Part shown: positions 1 through 11,045 of the stretch, in pieces | Numbering within the stretch: the first letter of the stretch is position 1 | How the letters are laid out: the number at the start of each line of letters is the position of its first letter | From: Brienomyrus brachyistius | Taxonomy: Eukaryota; Chordata; Actinopteri; Osteoglossiformes; Mormyridae | Direction: 5' to 3' | Assembly: GCF_023856365.1 (NCBI RefSeq) | Contig: NC_064539.1 | Coordinates: 23,315,019 to 23,379,018, forward strand | Length of the DNA stretch: 64,000 nucleotides | Notes under the pieces: model-generated | The model's database searches: none | The model's input: only the letters and a program-made list of their open reading frames with translations | What the model was told of the DNA's origin: nothing | Program-made: the position numbers and the translations under genes

Positions 1-3000
1 CACAACTGAACATATTTTGCAATGCTTTCACTTCAAAATCACTTCAATTGCAGTTGACCAGCGCAGCTATAGCAGGGCAGAAATGTGGCGAACTGACTTG
101 CTGGAAAGATGGCGTCCTATGATGGTGCCAAGTTTAAAGTCACTAACCTGCATTTCCAACCTTTCTGCTACCAATGTTTATGCTGGAGATTGTTTGGTTG
201 GGTGCCGAATTATACACCTGCATCAGAAATGGGTGTGGATTTACTAGTTAGTTCTTTAAATTTTAAGTGGACCACTAGACCAACAAGTTCCTCAGGTTAA
301 CCGTAATGAAGGCAGCTATGCTAACCAAAGCTAAACAGCGAAATCAATGGAACTGGCTGTCTATTTTCTTCCATAAGAGCCTGACTGTTAGTCACATCCC
401 AGCAGATCAGCAAAGTACTATTTTTGGTGGGACCATTGAGTTAGAAGAGTGTTAGTTAGCTTGAGTTGGCTCCTCCTAGAAAATACCTGGGCAATAGTCA
501 GTCTACACGCAGAGCAGATTAGGGTGCAATGTGGCCAGATCTGTAGCCACCCCCACTGAAGGGTCAACCACAAACCACAAACGTCTCATCTCAAGACACT
601 TAATAAGATAACTCGGTATAATCCCAGGAGATGCGGCAAGGCACTAAGTTGCTTAACATGCATGCTGGTGTCTGTGCCCGCTGGCCGTGCCCGCTCTCTG
701 GCGGGTCCCTAACCTCCTTTATACAGCCTCATCGGTCTACGGTCACCTAACGGCTGAGGAATTCAGATGAGGCCCGGATCACAGTGTTCTGTCTCTGGGC
801 CAAACCATTTTCTTCATGCAGACGTCTGTCAGAAATCGGAAAATTCGCCCCACGCTGAATGATAGGGCAAACCCACCAGCCCCCAAGCAGAGAGGTGTCT
901 CTGCACAGAGCCTCAAATTTGAGGGACCCAGAGCAACGTCATGCAGAGGTGGACGTCCCGCTTCACAATGTCGGTACCAGCTCACAGACATGGCAGAAGT
1001 GTAGAGAAGGAGCTGCCCCTTTTGGCGGGTGCGGGTCTCTTATAGGTGGCTCCAGAAAGAAGTAATGAAAGTGAATTGCTTGCACATGTGAGTCAGTTCT
1101 CTCTATATATATAAAAAATAGCCCAGACAGGCCATCTTACAAATGCAGCTTCAGACACAGTGCGGCGTTCCCCTTTTAGCATGCCGGCGGGGTCAGAGGT
1201 CACGCGCGAGAGCATCGCTGTGATTGGACACAGATGCACAGTCCGCACAAAAGCAGGCGGCCCCGTCCCTGCCCAGGCAGCAAATCGCTGTACCACTGGC
1301 CAATGCTTGAGCCACTCAGGTCAATTTGATCCATCTCCCAGGAGACCGTACAACCTGATCTTCTGGGCGAGACGTGATGGTTCCAAAATCGGGTATCCGT
1401 GACTAATTTTAGCACTTGGCTTTTTTGGCCGGGAATAATGGAAGAAGGCTTTTGGTCTTGTGTAATCCTATACAGCCAGCAAAGTATAAAGGGTTTGCAG
1501 ATCTAAAGCTGATGAACACTAGAAGATTGGATGACCCAAGAAGCACCTGGAGTCAATTTACCACTTTTTAAAAAAACTTTTCATCAAATGATGTTTAATT
1601 TAAAAAACCCACAGTGCCATTTGGCAGATTAGGAACATGCCTCCTCTCCCATATCTCCGTAATTATGGGCAATCTAGTTTCTCCATTTCCCTGTCCGCTC
1701 ATCACTGTGGGGCCTGCCGTCGCCATGGTAGCACTGCTCAGCTGCGCCATCTGGTGGAACCGATCTATTCCCAAGCAAACGGAACGCACGATTTATTTGT
1801 TACCTTAATGAGTTCGTAATGAGAGCACCAGTAGGACAAAGGTTGTGCCGAAGAATTTCACTTATTATCAAGCTGTTCTATGAAAGGAATGAGATTAAAA
1901 TGAGGAAGAGCAGAAATGCAGGCAAAGAAGCTCGAAGAAGACATAAAAAAAGATATACATATATTAATGAAACACCTTCTTGCAATCCTAGGTAGGTTTA
2001 CAGAACCAGGAGATGCCCAAATACAGCAATAAACAGGCCCTTTAAACAGAAGAGACGACATCGCTACTGTCTGCCCAAGCAGAGGATTGGAAAAGCCGTC
2101 AGAGGCTCTTGTCCCCACGTACAGCCAAAGGATTGGCCTGCTAATGGAGAATATCAGTAAAATGTGTCAGTCTGCCATTACGTGAGCTGCCTGAGTAAAG
2201 ACAGGAGCGGCGGCAGACTGAGAGAAAAGGCCATTTAAAATATAAAAATGACTGCGTTTAATGGCGGGGGGAAGCTTTGTATTTTTATACTGGATTTTTC
2301 CTTTACTTTATCGGAGTTTGTCTCGGTTACCACATAATTGGACAGTCATGGTTAACAATGACATCGAGTAAAACAATAAAGTGGTAAACAGTAAAATGGA
2401 AGCGCTGTGCCACAGATGCAGGTTTCACCGCGGTTTGACTTTGCTTTGGGCTTCTAAGATTCCAGGGCTTCGGGCACAGAGAAGCCGTCAGCACTCACAG
2501 GCTGACACCTCCAGCCTTCGAAGGCCAACAGGTTCCCAGCACAGACAGGCTCACAGACAGAAACAGAGCATCAGCCACCAGCAGCACCACACAGACCCAG
2601 GGCTGCAGAACCACAGCCAGCTCAGAAGCAGCACAGACCCAGCTTGTTTACTACAATTTCATAGAGGAACAGTTGATTATCCTGGGTCGGGGCCACATTC
2701 TTCAGTGGGGAAATACAGGAATTACATCCAACTAAGCTCCCTGGCTTTAAATACCTGCCCTGCACACAGGGAGGTGGATTTTGCATTGGGGTTCTACGTC
2801 GTGCGGGACGTTCCTCAAGCCTTCAGACCCAAAAATGCTTCTAGCATCACAACCAACCCCCCCCGTCGTCCCCGGTTCATGGAACGAGCCGGTGTGCCAT
2901 AACACCATCCCCGGGCCAGTGAAGCCTACATCTGGCCCACACACCCTGTCTGGAACCGGGAACTGGCCCAAAAGATTTGGCCGTTCCTCTAAGCAGGGCA

Positions 3001-3138
3001 GGCGCAGAACTAGACAGGCATTCCGACCGCAGAGCTGTGCTCTGAGCCCGGGGCCCGGGGCCCGGGGCCTGCCAGATTGCTGCGGCTGCAGATTGTTTAC
3101 TCTGAGCTCTTATTCTCAATCTGCTCACTGGCCTCTAA

Positions 3139-3150
3139 CCCCCCCCCCCT

Positions 3151-3186
<36 letters not shown>
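3139..3186. repeat. Poly-C plus (CA)n microsatellite
   Basis: About 11 C followed by roughly 17 CA units. Confidence 0.95.
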
Positions 3187-3189
<3 letters not shown>

Positions 3190-4190
3190 AAATTTACATT
3201 CAGTCTTTGAAATTATTCCGTGAGTGAGACCCTCAGAGGACGTCGATTTCTGAAGAGACAGATGGGATTGGGTGGGTAAAGAGGGGTGGGGGATTGCAGA
3301 GGTCAGGATCAGTGAGGGACAGGGTTAATTAGCAGACCCACCCCCCATTAACAAACATTCATTCTCAAAAGCAGGAAAACACAAAAGTTCTCAAAATTGA
3401 CAAAAAAACTTCACATAAACGTTACATAGGCACGTACCTTTTAGACCTGTATTAAATAATACATAGAAGACAGGTCAGCCCACCCCACCCATACAGTCAG
3501 CAATGCGAGGGGGGGCTTGGGGCAGGTGGGAAACCCCAGCAGAGCGGCGAGACCAGGCCTGGGGATAGAGGAGCCCGTCTTCCAAAATTGAAAGATGCAG
3601 TGAGATGAGTAAAGGGAGGAGAGTGTCGTCTCAGAGGGCAGCGTCTGGAGCTGTGCATGAGCTCCAACCATATCGCATGCTGGTCCCCCCCCCACCATTC
3701 AGCCCAGCTGGGAGACTCCCCCGAGGTTTTTTCCATAACGGGGCAGTGGGACAGGGCCGATGGGCTGCTTTAATTAAACAACACCCCAAAAATGCGATTT
3801 ACTAAAACCAGCTGTAAAGAGTAACACACAACTTCAACATACCGTTACTCCATTATCCACAAACCCAGATCTGCTTAAAACGGTCAAATCATCCTTGAAA
3901 TCCCCCCCCCCCCCCAGCTGAGTTATGTGCTTTAAACCTTGGTGGTCCCATGTGTGTCTTAATCCAGCAGAACACTTGAGCGTTCGATGGACCGATCCAA
4001 CCTGCTCTCTCAGGACTGGGCTCATGAGCTTAGCCGCCTGCACCCTCCCCAGTAGGGATCGGACCCCCTGGCTTCTCCTCTCACTGGTTTCCTGTAGTGT
4101 AGTTTCCCATCCGTAGGCTGTGACGTTGGGTTATGTGCTTCTCCTGGCAGAACCCTGACTAGAGAAGCAAAAGCGTCCTAGCAGTTTGTC

Positions 4191-4415
4191 CTCCTACAGT
4201 GACTTTTATCGTATTAGTCAGGAACCGAGACTCTATGGGGAGCAAATCAATTAACCTCATGCCATTTCCCATGACCAAAAACAAAACTAATCATTTTTCA
4301 CCTGTTCTTCCTTTATTATATGCACAAATTCATCAAGAATTCACGGGGCTGCTCAAATTAATTGGGTTAATTATATTAAGCGCAGTGAATGACCCACATT
4401 GAGCAAATTAAGTGA
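4191..4415. promoter_or_regulatory. Candidate conserved noncoding element
   Basis: A repeat-free AT-rich block inside GC-rich surroundings. It has AAATCAATTAACCTCATGCC, AATTAATTGGGTTAATTATA and other paired homeodomain cores. Conservation is inferred from composition only. Confidence 0.25.
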
Positions 4416-4750
4416 AAGGCATCATGGTGAGGCGGGTAAACCTTCCTGGCGGCCAATGACCTTGGGAATTTCCACTGCGAGCAATTTCAGTGTCTGAAAG
4501 TAGCGGAGGAGAGGCTGGGATCTCGTCCCACACGCCGCACACATGGTGAGGTGGACGAACCGTCTTTATCCATCAAACGGGATGCATGGAGACGAATGGG
4601 TGGGTCTGTGTCTGGAACCTGACGACCCAGGGACGAGGGGTGGCCGCGGGAAACACTGTTAGCCGTCCTCACTATAAGGGTCGGTCTGGCCGCTATGATT
4701 GGCCAAGACAAAGATTAGTGTAAATAATGGCATGGAAGGCTGATGCACAG

Positions 4751-4771
4751 ATTATTATTATTATTATTATT
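4751..4771. repeat. (ATT)7 microsatellite
   Basis: Seven consecutive ATT units. Confidence 0.95.
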
Positions 4772-5512
4772 CATCTCTCTCCATCCCTCCCTCCCCCAGC
4801 TAAATGGCAGATGTCTAAACCTTGCACATTGATGGAACTAGCCCCCAAGCCACACCTCCCCAGCCTGACCCTCCTGGCTGTCAGGCATTACAGGGATAAG
4901 TAGGTGTTTTCCATCTCCCTGCTGCACATGCTGCCGTTAATGAAAAGTAGGCACTGGATGGGACCGCCACAGCTCCGCCTTCGAGGGGGGGGGGTGCTTA
5001 TCAGTGGACAACAGCGGTGTTCACTTACGCCGAAGTGCGATCTATTCAGAGTTACCCCCACCTCCTCGCTCCCTCTGTCTCCCTCCCCTTCTTCTGTGCA
5101 CCATGACCTCTGTCTTCAGGACCAAATAAAAGATTCTTTCCTCATCTGAAGAGAGAAAATTCAGTTTAACGGCTGTTCCCAAGGTTATTTTTAATAACAA
5201 GGCATGTGTCTGATTTGTATTTCAGCGCAGCAAATGCACAGAAAACAAGTATTAAGCAAAACGATTATAAACGTAAAGTAAAAATATTTTTTTAAATCCT
5301 ATTTATCAGTGTGGTAAGGTTTGGCACTGGTTTTAACAGATAAGAACTATGCATGAAAACAGCAACTGTCTAACCTAATATGGATCAGATCAATAATTAT
5401 ATGCAGTAACCACAAAATAAATTAACAGCTAACATGGGAATTTTTACTGGAATGTCTATAAAATGAAGTAGTTCTCTAGTTAGAAACATCTAATCATTTG
5501 AGAATATTACGG

Positions 5513-6025
5513 TACATTTACTTTCTATAACCACTTATCCAGAATAAACTCACAATCACCCACTGCAGGTGATCTAGAGACAGCAGCCTCAACCCAAACC
5601 ACATCATACGGTCTATGGGAGGAAACTGGAGAATCGATGTTGGGAATGAAACCCAGAACTACGGAGTTGTGAGCCCAGTTAGCTACCTGTGCTCTCCAGC
5701 CACCTATTTTCTTTACCCACTGGTCCTATTTGGGGTTGTTGGGGTCTGGGGTCTACCATGCAAGGCAGGGAACAACCCAGGATGGGACATTAACCCATTA
5801 CAGGGAACATTCATTATTGACACCAATGGGAAATTTGGTATCTACAGTTCACCTTAGTATGTTTTTGAACTGGGGGGGGGGGGGGGGGGGGGGGATCTGG
5901 AGGACACAGAAGCAACCCCAGAACCACACAAGGTTAGTGTGCAAACTCCAAACACGTGGAGCCAAGTCAGAGTCTCAGTCCCAGAGGTGTCAGGTGACAG
6001 TGCTAACCACTAACGTGCCCCCCCC
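5513..6025 (+). repeat. Teleost interspersed repeat, copy 1 (interrupted by a 23-G tract)
   Basis: Shows the ordered phrases of a common fish repeat: AACCACTTATCC, GGCAGGGAACAACCCAGGAT, GGGAAATTTGGTA, GTGCAAACTCCAAACA and GTGCTAACCACTAACGTGCC. G-run at 5872-5894. The coding potential in its interior is spurious. Confidence 0.7.
5872..5894. repeat. Poly-G tract (23 G)
   Basis: The longest of many G/C homopolymers. Others are at 6820-6836, 10892-10910, 12456-12477, 13377-13391 (C), 13484-13503, 17540-17554, 21938-21956, 23682-23703 (C), 29981-29995, 37517-37532 and 48361-48376. Confidence 0.95.
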
Positions 6026-6144
6026 CTCCCCCCCCCCGCCATGCTGTCAATTACCTATAATAAATTCAAATGATCTGTATTAACAGGATGCAATTTTGAC
6101 TTGTGACTGACATCACTATGTTTTTCAACATCATGTTTATTCGT

Positions 6145-6176
6145 GTGACAGTTCCTGTGACAGTTCCTGTGACAGC
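6145..6176. repeat. Short tandem repeat, 12-bp unit
   Basis: TGTGACAGTTCC occurs twice and a third partial copy follows. Confidence 0.85.
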
Positions 6177-9100
6177 CAGCTGAACACCAGCCCCACCGCT
6201 AAGCACAGACAGACACAGACCGGTGGGGGAGCCTGGACACACTTCCTGGGGTCGGAGAGCCACTGCTCAGGACGGATCTACGTATCAAGGGACCAAACGA
6301 CCAAATGAAAAGAACGTAGCTAACGCATCAGCTGCACCCGTTACAGTGACTCCCTAACATGATCCCACCCTCAGCTCCGTCAGACTCGGCAGGAACGAGC
6401 CCCAAATGCAGTAGATGTTACCCGCCTTCGCATGAATCACGCTGACGTGGGAGCACCAGCAAAGGGCTGCGTTAGTCCCACGTCCCAGGCTGCGTCTTGC
6501 TTTGGCGGTGAGCCGCGCCTGCCGCTATTGGCAGTGAATAAACCCCGCCCCCTCTGCCAGTTTTCCCTCGCCCCGGCCTCTGGGAGCTGCTGACCTTATT
6601 GGTGGGTGGTGCTTCGAGGGGGTAGCGCCAGGCAAATAATTAAAAATCCCAAATGAAAGGAATGATTCCTCATGAATTCCTCAGAGAAAACAATATGACA
6701 GGAGGTCAGCGGCGAGACCAGCCGGCTGGCCGTTCCCTTGGCAACCCCCGCCAATATTGCAACAACAATGCAGCACACGTGAATGCGCCAAGGACCACCT
6801 GTCGGGGGCGCATGGGCAAGGGGGGGGGGGGGGGGGACATGAACGGAGATGGGCGCCATCCACATCGGGACGGCTTCACCCTCGGCCCTCCATCTGTCGC
6901 CCCACCGTAGCGTTTGGGGAATAGTAACAGTGTGATGAAGCCAGCCATGTATGAGAGCCCTCAGTGTCCATAGACGTTAGGACAGAGGTACAAAATTACT
7001 TATATGGTCGTTCAGGGTGTCACCCAATAACAGGTGTTCCTACAGAGGCTTCAGGGGTGAAGGTATCGCCTGGTCATCCCAAGGGCAGGATTAAATGCAA
7101 GGCTGACAGAGGGACATGGATACCCTGACTGATTCAGGGGGCCCAGAACGTCCAGGTACACCCCTGATTATATGGAGGAAGGAGCTACGGGAGGCTATCT
7201 GAGCCACCCAGGGATGGAGCATGACCCTGTAGGTGGAGAACCTGTGGTTAAAAGGTTTACTGGCACCAATTTCTGGATAAGAAGGATATTGACCCAAAAG
7301 AAAAGCAATTAATCCAAACACTTAAGTAGAATTACAAATATGAAAAGAAATGTTGGATAGATTTGCTGTGAAAGTGCAGGAACTGTTGCTGTTAGCTCTC
7401 TCCGGTCCACATCTATGTTCCTCAGCCCACCTGTACCTCTTCAGCTTTCTGAATCAGAATTAGGTCAGAGGTTGCGACCCCTGTGACCCCGGTGACAGAC
7501 AGAGGAGGAGGGGGGTAAGACGGGGTGGGAGATACAATGTAAACATCAGAGGTTAAGCTGGGCCTGGCTGTAATGAGACGGCACTAATGACTTTACAATG
7601 GCGCGGCGGGGCAGGGGACGAGCGCCAGGGACCGCGCGACACTCCCCGCGAATGGCGTGAGACTTTCCTTTCCCAGCCTCAAGGAAATTCGAATGTCAGG
7701 AGGGGCCACAAGTGGCTCCAAGGTCAGGAAACAACCGTATTGCTTCCCTTGCCTGGCACCCACCAGAGGGGGCTGCGTTTACAGTAAGTAGCAGGCAACC
7801 CTGGCAACACCATTGTGTGTGTTTGGAAACGGGTGACCTCAGATCGATTCCGAATGAGGTCATTTTCAGGAGTGAAACTAGAGCAGGTGACTCTCCTTTC
7901 ATTTTTTTAAGGAGAATCAGAAAATCTAGCAGCGAATAACTTAGCCGATGCTCAGATGCCGTCAAGCCTGGAATGTGGACCCTATAAATTACACATCGTA
8001 ATAGTTGGGTTTGACGTTGGAGAGGCATGGAGGTAAATGAAACAGGCCCTCATCGTTAAGAGTGCTTGGTAACGGAATCCACTGTCTGTTGGCTGATTTC
8101 GTCAAGGTAGCACTAACAGGGTGAAATACACAAGCCAAGGTCCTCCCCGATCATTATGGCTGCCCTGCTTCTCTGGAAGCCCTGACAAGTATGAGAGGCA
8201 GGGCGACCCTAAGATCAAGAGAAGCTCCTAAGAACCTGGTCTGAGGCACTGGACAGTCACTTGGCAGCTGTCCACAGGTCTCCATGCGATGGTGCTTCTC
8301 ACCGTAGATGGAGAGAACACTGGTCCCACAACTCTTATCCAGGTGATCTAATCCCTGAAGAATACATCTTAAGAAAATGTCTATAATGTTGAGTGAAAAC
8401 GTGTCTTGGAATGTAACGGGAAGTTGGAAGTGAAGGTGAAACACGGGGCAGTCCAAAGTCACTGGTGCCTAAACTCATCGTTTGAATCCATGAATCTTTC
8501 ATCCCCAGGGCAGAGCTGAGATTCAGGCGCCTACCCCATCTCTGTATTTTTACAAAGTTAGTCATTTCTTCTCAACTTTTGACATTTCCCTTTAGAGTAC
8601 ATGGTGTGGTGAGGGAATTAAAGGAGAGGCCAGTCTGACTAGAGGCAGCGGGGGAGCACGAGCAGAACGTCGCCTTAGGCGAGAGTCCCTGCAGGAGAGC
8701 TGTGTGAGGAGCAGCGACACGCAACAGCAGGAACAACACAACACACGATGGAAAAATGGTTTCAAACCAAGTGGTTTAAGCAGGCCAGCCCGAGATAAGC
8801 TTCCAGCACTGAGTTCCCGCCTTAGCTTCTCAAACAGAACATTCCAGACCATCGCTGAAACACATGCAGATTAGCTGCTTCTGGCCCGAGAAGACAAGGT
8901 CCGCAGCTGTTCAGAACCTCCCCTTTTCTCCCAAAAGAGAAGTAAACAAATCCGATCCTTCTTCGCATTTCCACTCTGGAAACAAAATAGGGATGTTTTA
9001 GTTATAATGAAGACACTAACAGTCCTGTCACGCGACACCTTCGACATTCCAGGAAACCCAGAACATTCTCAAAAAAAATACATGCACTGTTTCCACCCAT

Positions 9101-10194
9101 GGAAATAAAAAACCACTGCCATGCAGTTTATGAAACTTTTTGGCTGGATGACCCCCCCCAGCGGAGGTTTTAAACAGACAGGAGGGACACCAATTTCCTT
9201 CAAAGATAATAAGAACCCAGCCGTTGCATATTTCCTGCCATGACTCAAGTCGGACCTTTATGGAGGAGTTTGAGGATTCTGTTACCTGCTTAACATTTTT
9301 AACTTTTCATTAAAGAAATTTTATCAGAATACACAGCAGTGTTCTCAAAATTTATTGGGTCAAACATGGCTAACCGCAACCCTCTCTCAAGTTTACTTCT
9401 GACAGTATCATGACAGGGACGTCTTTTTACGGCAGCCTCTAGGGGGCGCTGCAGAGAGCTCATGTTGACAGCACTCTGTATGGCTGGGATCCTTCAAAGT
9501 CTGTGTGGGCCCTCGTGTGCCAATCATGGGTTCCTGTTGTCCAGCATGATGCTCGAGTTCGCGCCTGTTTGTGTCAAGTTGGGTCGTGGCGATAGCCAAT
9601 GAAAAGAGCCAGAGCCTGAGCTGGTTTCAGGACACGAACATGTGAGAGAAACCAGGAGACGGCATGTAAACAAACGGCGAGGGTGGCGGGCTTATTTGGA
9701 TTCGGAAACTTTCATTTACGCATTCGTCCGCTTTGATGTTTCCAGTCAGGATGGGTCACTAGCCGGCGCAGATGGGCGACATTATGAGCGAAATCATTAC
9801 GATACGTGAGGGAAACAACGAAATGGGTGTGAGACGCAAACATGTGTGAAAACAGTCATTTCATGCACGTTTATTTTATAGATGGGAATTTTACTCAAAC
9901 ACAAAGCTATGCCAGGCTTTTAAATTGTTTGTAATTATGCTGTCAAAACATGTAAATATCCCGGAAATCTTAGGAACGATAAAGAAAGGGGAATCGGCAT
10001 TCTGCCGTTAGCCCCACAAAGATGGCCGCCAAGGGTTTGTGGCTGCTCCAGTGTAGCGATAAGTAGCAGGGCTACCCACCTCGGACAGTACAATCGGGAC
10101 CGTGAGCAAAGCCATCGCAGAGCGGCTTGGCTCCCCCCACCCCCACCCCCGCTCGCTGCTTTACCATGGCGAGCAGCCAGTCTGAACTGGAACG

Positions 10195-10290
10195 GGACAG
10201 CTGACAAACTGTCAGTTTAATTAGCTGGCTGGGAAGAATGCTGCTTCTTTGAAAGCTAATTATGAAAACCATGGCTTTTCTGGTAACACT
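10195..10290. promoter_or_regulatory. Candidate conserved noncoding element
   Basis: Contains ACTGTCAGTTTAATTAGCTG and GAAAGCTAATTATGAAAACC, two TAATTA-class cores about 50 bases apart, beside ACAGCTGACA (E-box/TGIF-like). Unsupported by alignment. Confidence 0.25.
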
Positions 10291-10499
10291 ATCCATGGAT
10301 ATCCTTTATGTATAGGATTATTAATTATACATTGTACAGAAATGCATATATAATACACTGTTACATATTAACCATACACAGCAAAATGAAGAAGGATTTT
10401 ACTACCTTTTACTAGCTCTTCTGCTGATAGAATTTTTGGATTGAAACTCATGAAACACAATCCACCTGTATGAATATTTGTTGGTTGGAATTAACAAGA

Positions 10500-10530
<31 letters not shown>

Positions 10531-10531
10531 G

Positions 10532-10796
10532 CGGATTAGGTTTATATTACATTGCGAGGACCAAATGTTCCCCACAGTGTAATGAAAACCTGTATTTTTG
10601 ACGCTGTGGAGACCATTTTTCAGGTCCCCACAAAGATCTGTGAATGCAATCAAAAAACTAAAAAGGCCAAAAGTTTCATATGTTGTCTGGTTACATACGG
10701 TTCAGGTTACAGCTGGGTTACGGTCGTGATGTTGGTATTAGAGGTTTCCCCACAGAAATGAATGAAGAGTCCCCACAAGGATATAATGTTTTCGTG
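10532..10796 (+). repeat. Microsatellite-flanked hairpin repeat, copy A
   Basis: One of four copies of a roughly 240-270 bp interspersed repeat bounded by (TG)n tracts (10504-10531 and 10807-10825). It contains two stem-loops: 10546-10583 (ATTACATTGCG...TGTTCCCCACAGTGTAAT) and 10604-10634 (arms around GGAGACC and GGTCCCCACA). It ends with CCCCACAAGGATATAATG. Confidence 0.8.
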
Positions 10797-10967
10797 TGTG
10801 CATCTATGTGTGTGTGTGTGTGTGTATAAAGGTGTGTTAGAGTGCACTCAGGAGCACCGCATGTTTCTGTTTGAAGCAGCGTGTGTGTTTTGGGGGGGGG
10901 GGGGGGGGGGTGAGACTGATGCATCCAGAGGGAGGGCTGGACGCGCAATATTGATAAGTTGCCGGGC

Positions 10968-11045
10968 AGGGCAGCACAGTGGTGTGGAAGTAATTAGCGA
11001 ATGGGCTAGAGGCTCATCGATTGAACCAAGACATGCAAGGTCCAG
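10968..11045 (+). mobile_element. Possible SINE head fragment
   Basis: GGGCAGCACAGTGGTG followed by GTAATTAGC and ATCGATTGAACC resembles the start of a common fish tRNA-like repeat (GGCGGCACGGTGGTG, then GTGGTTAGCAC). It is short and diverged. Confidence 0.35.

Larger units (their letters stand above)
1..5512. other. Non-genic region
   Basis: No exon, RNA gene or intact mobile element is recognised. It holds the (CA)n tract at 3139-3186, a 14-C run at 3902-3915, the (ATT)7 at 4751 and the AT-rich block at 4191-4415. Short ORFs here have no recognisable product. Confidence 0.7.
6026..10503. other. Non-genic region
   Basis: Apart from a 12-bp tandem repeat and a 17-G tract (6820-6836), the sequence is unique-looking and without supported coding sequence. 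Confidence 0.7.

Noticed and set aside
2381..2902. 173-codon ORF rich in Gln, His and Arg
   Set aside because: Low-complexity composition from CAG/CAC-rich DNA; no homology recognised and no splice context.
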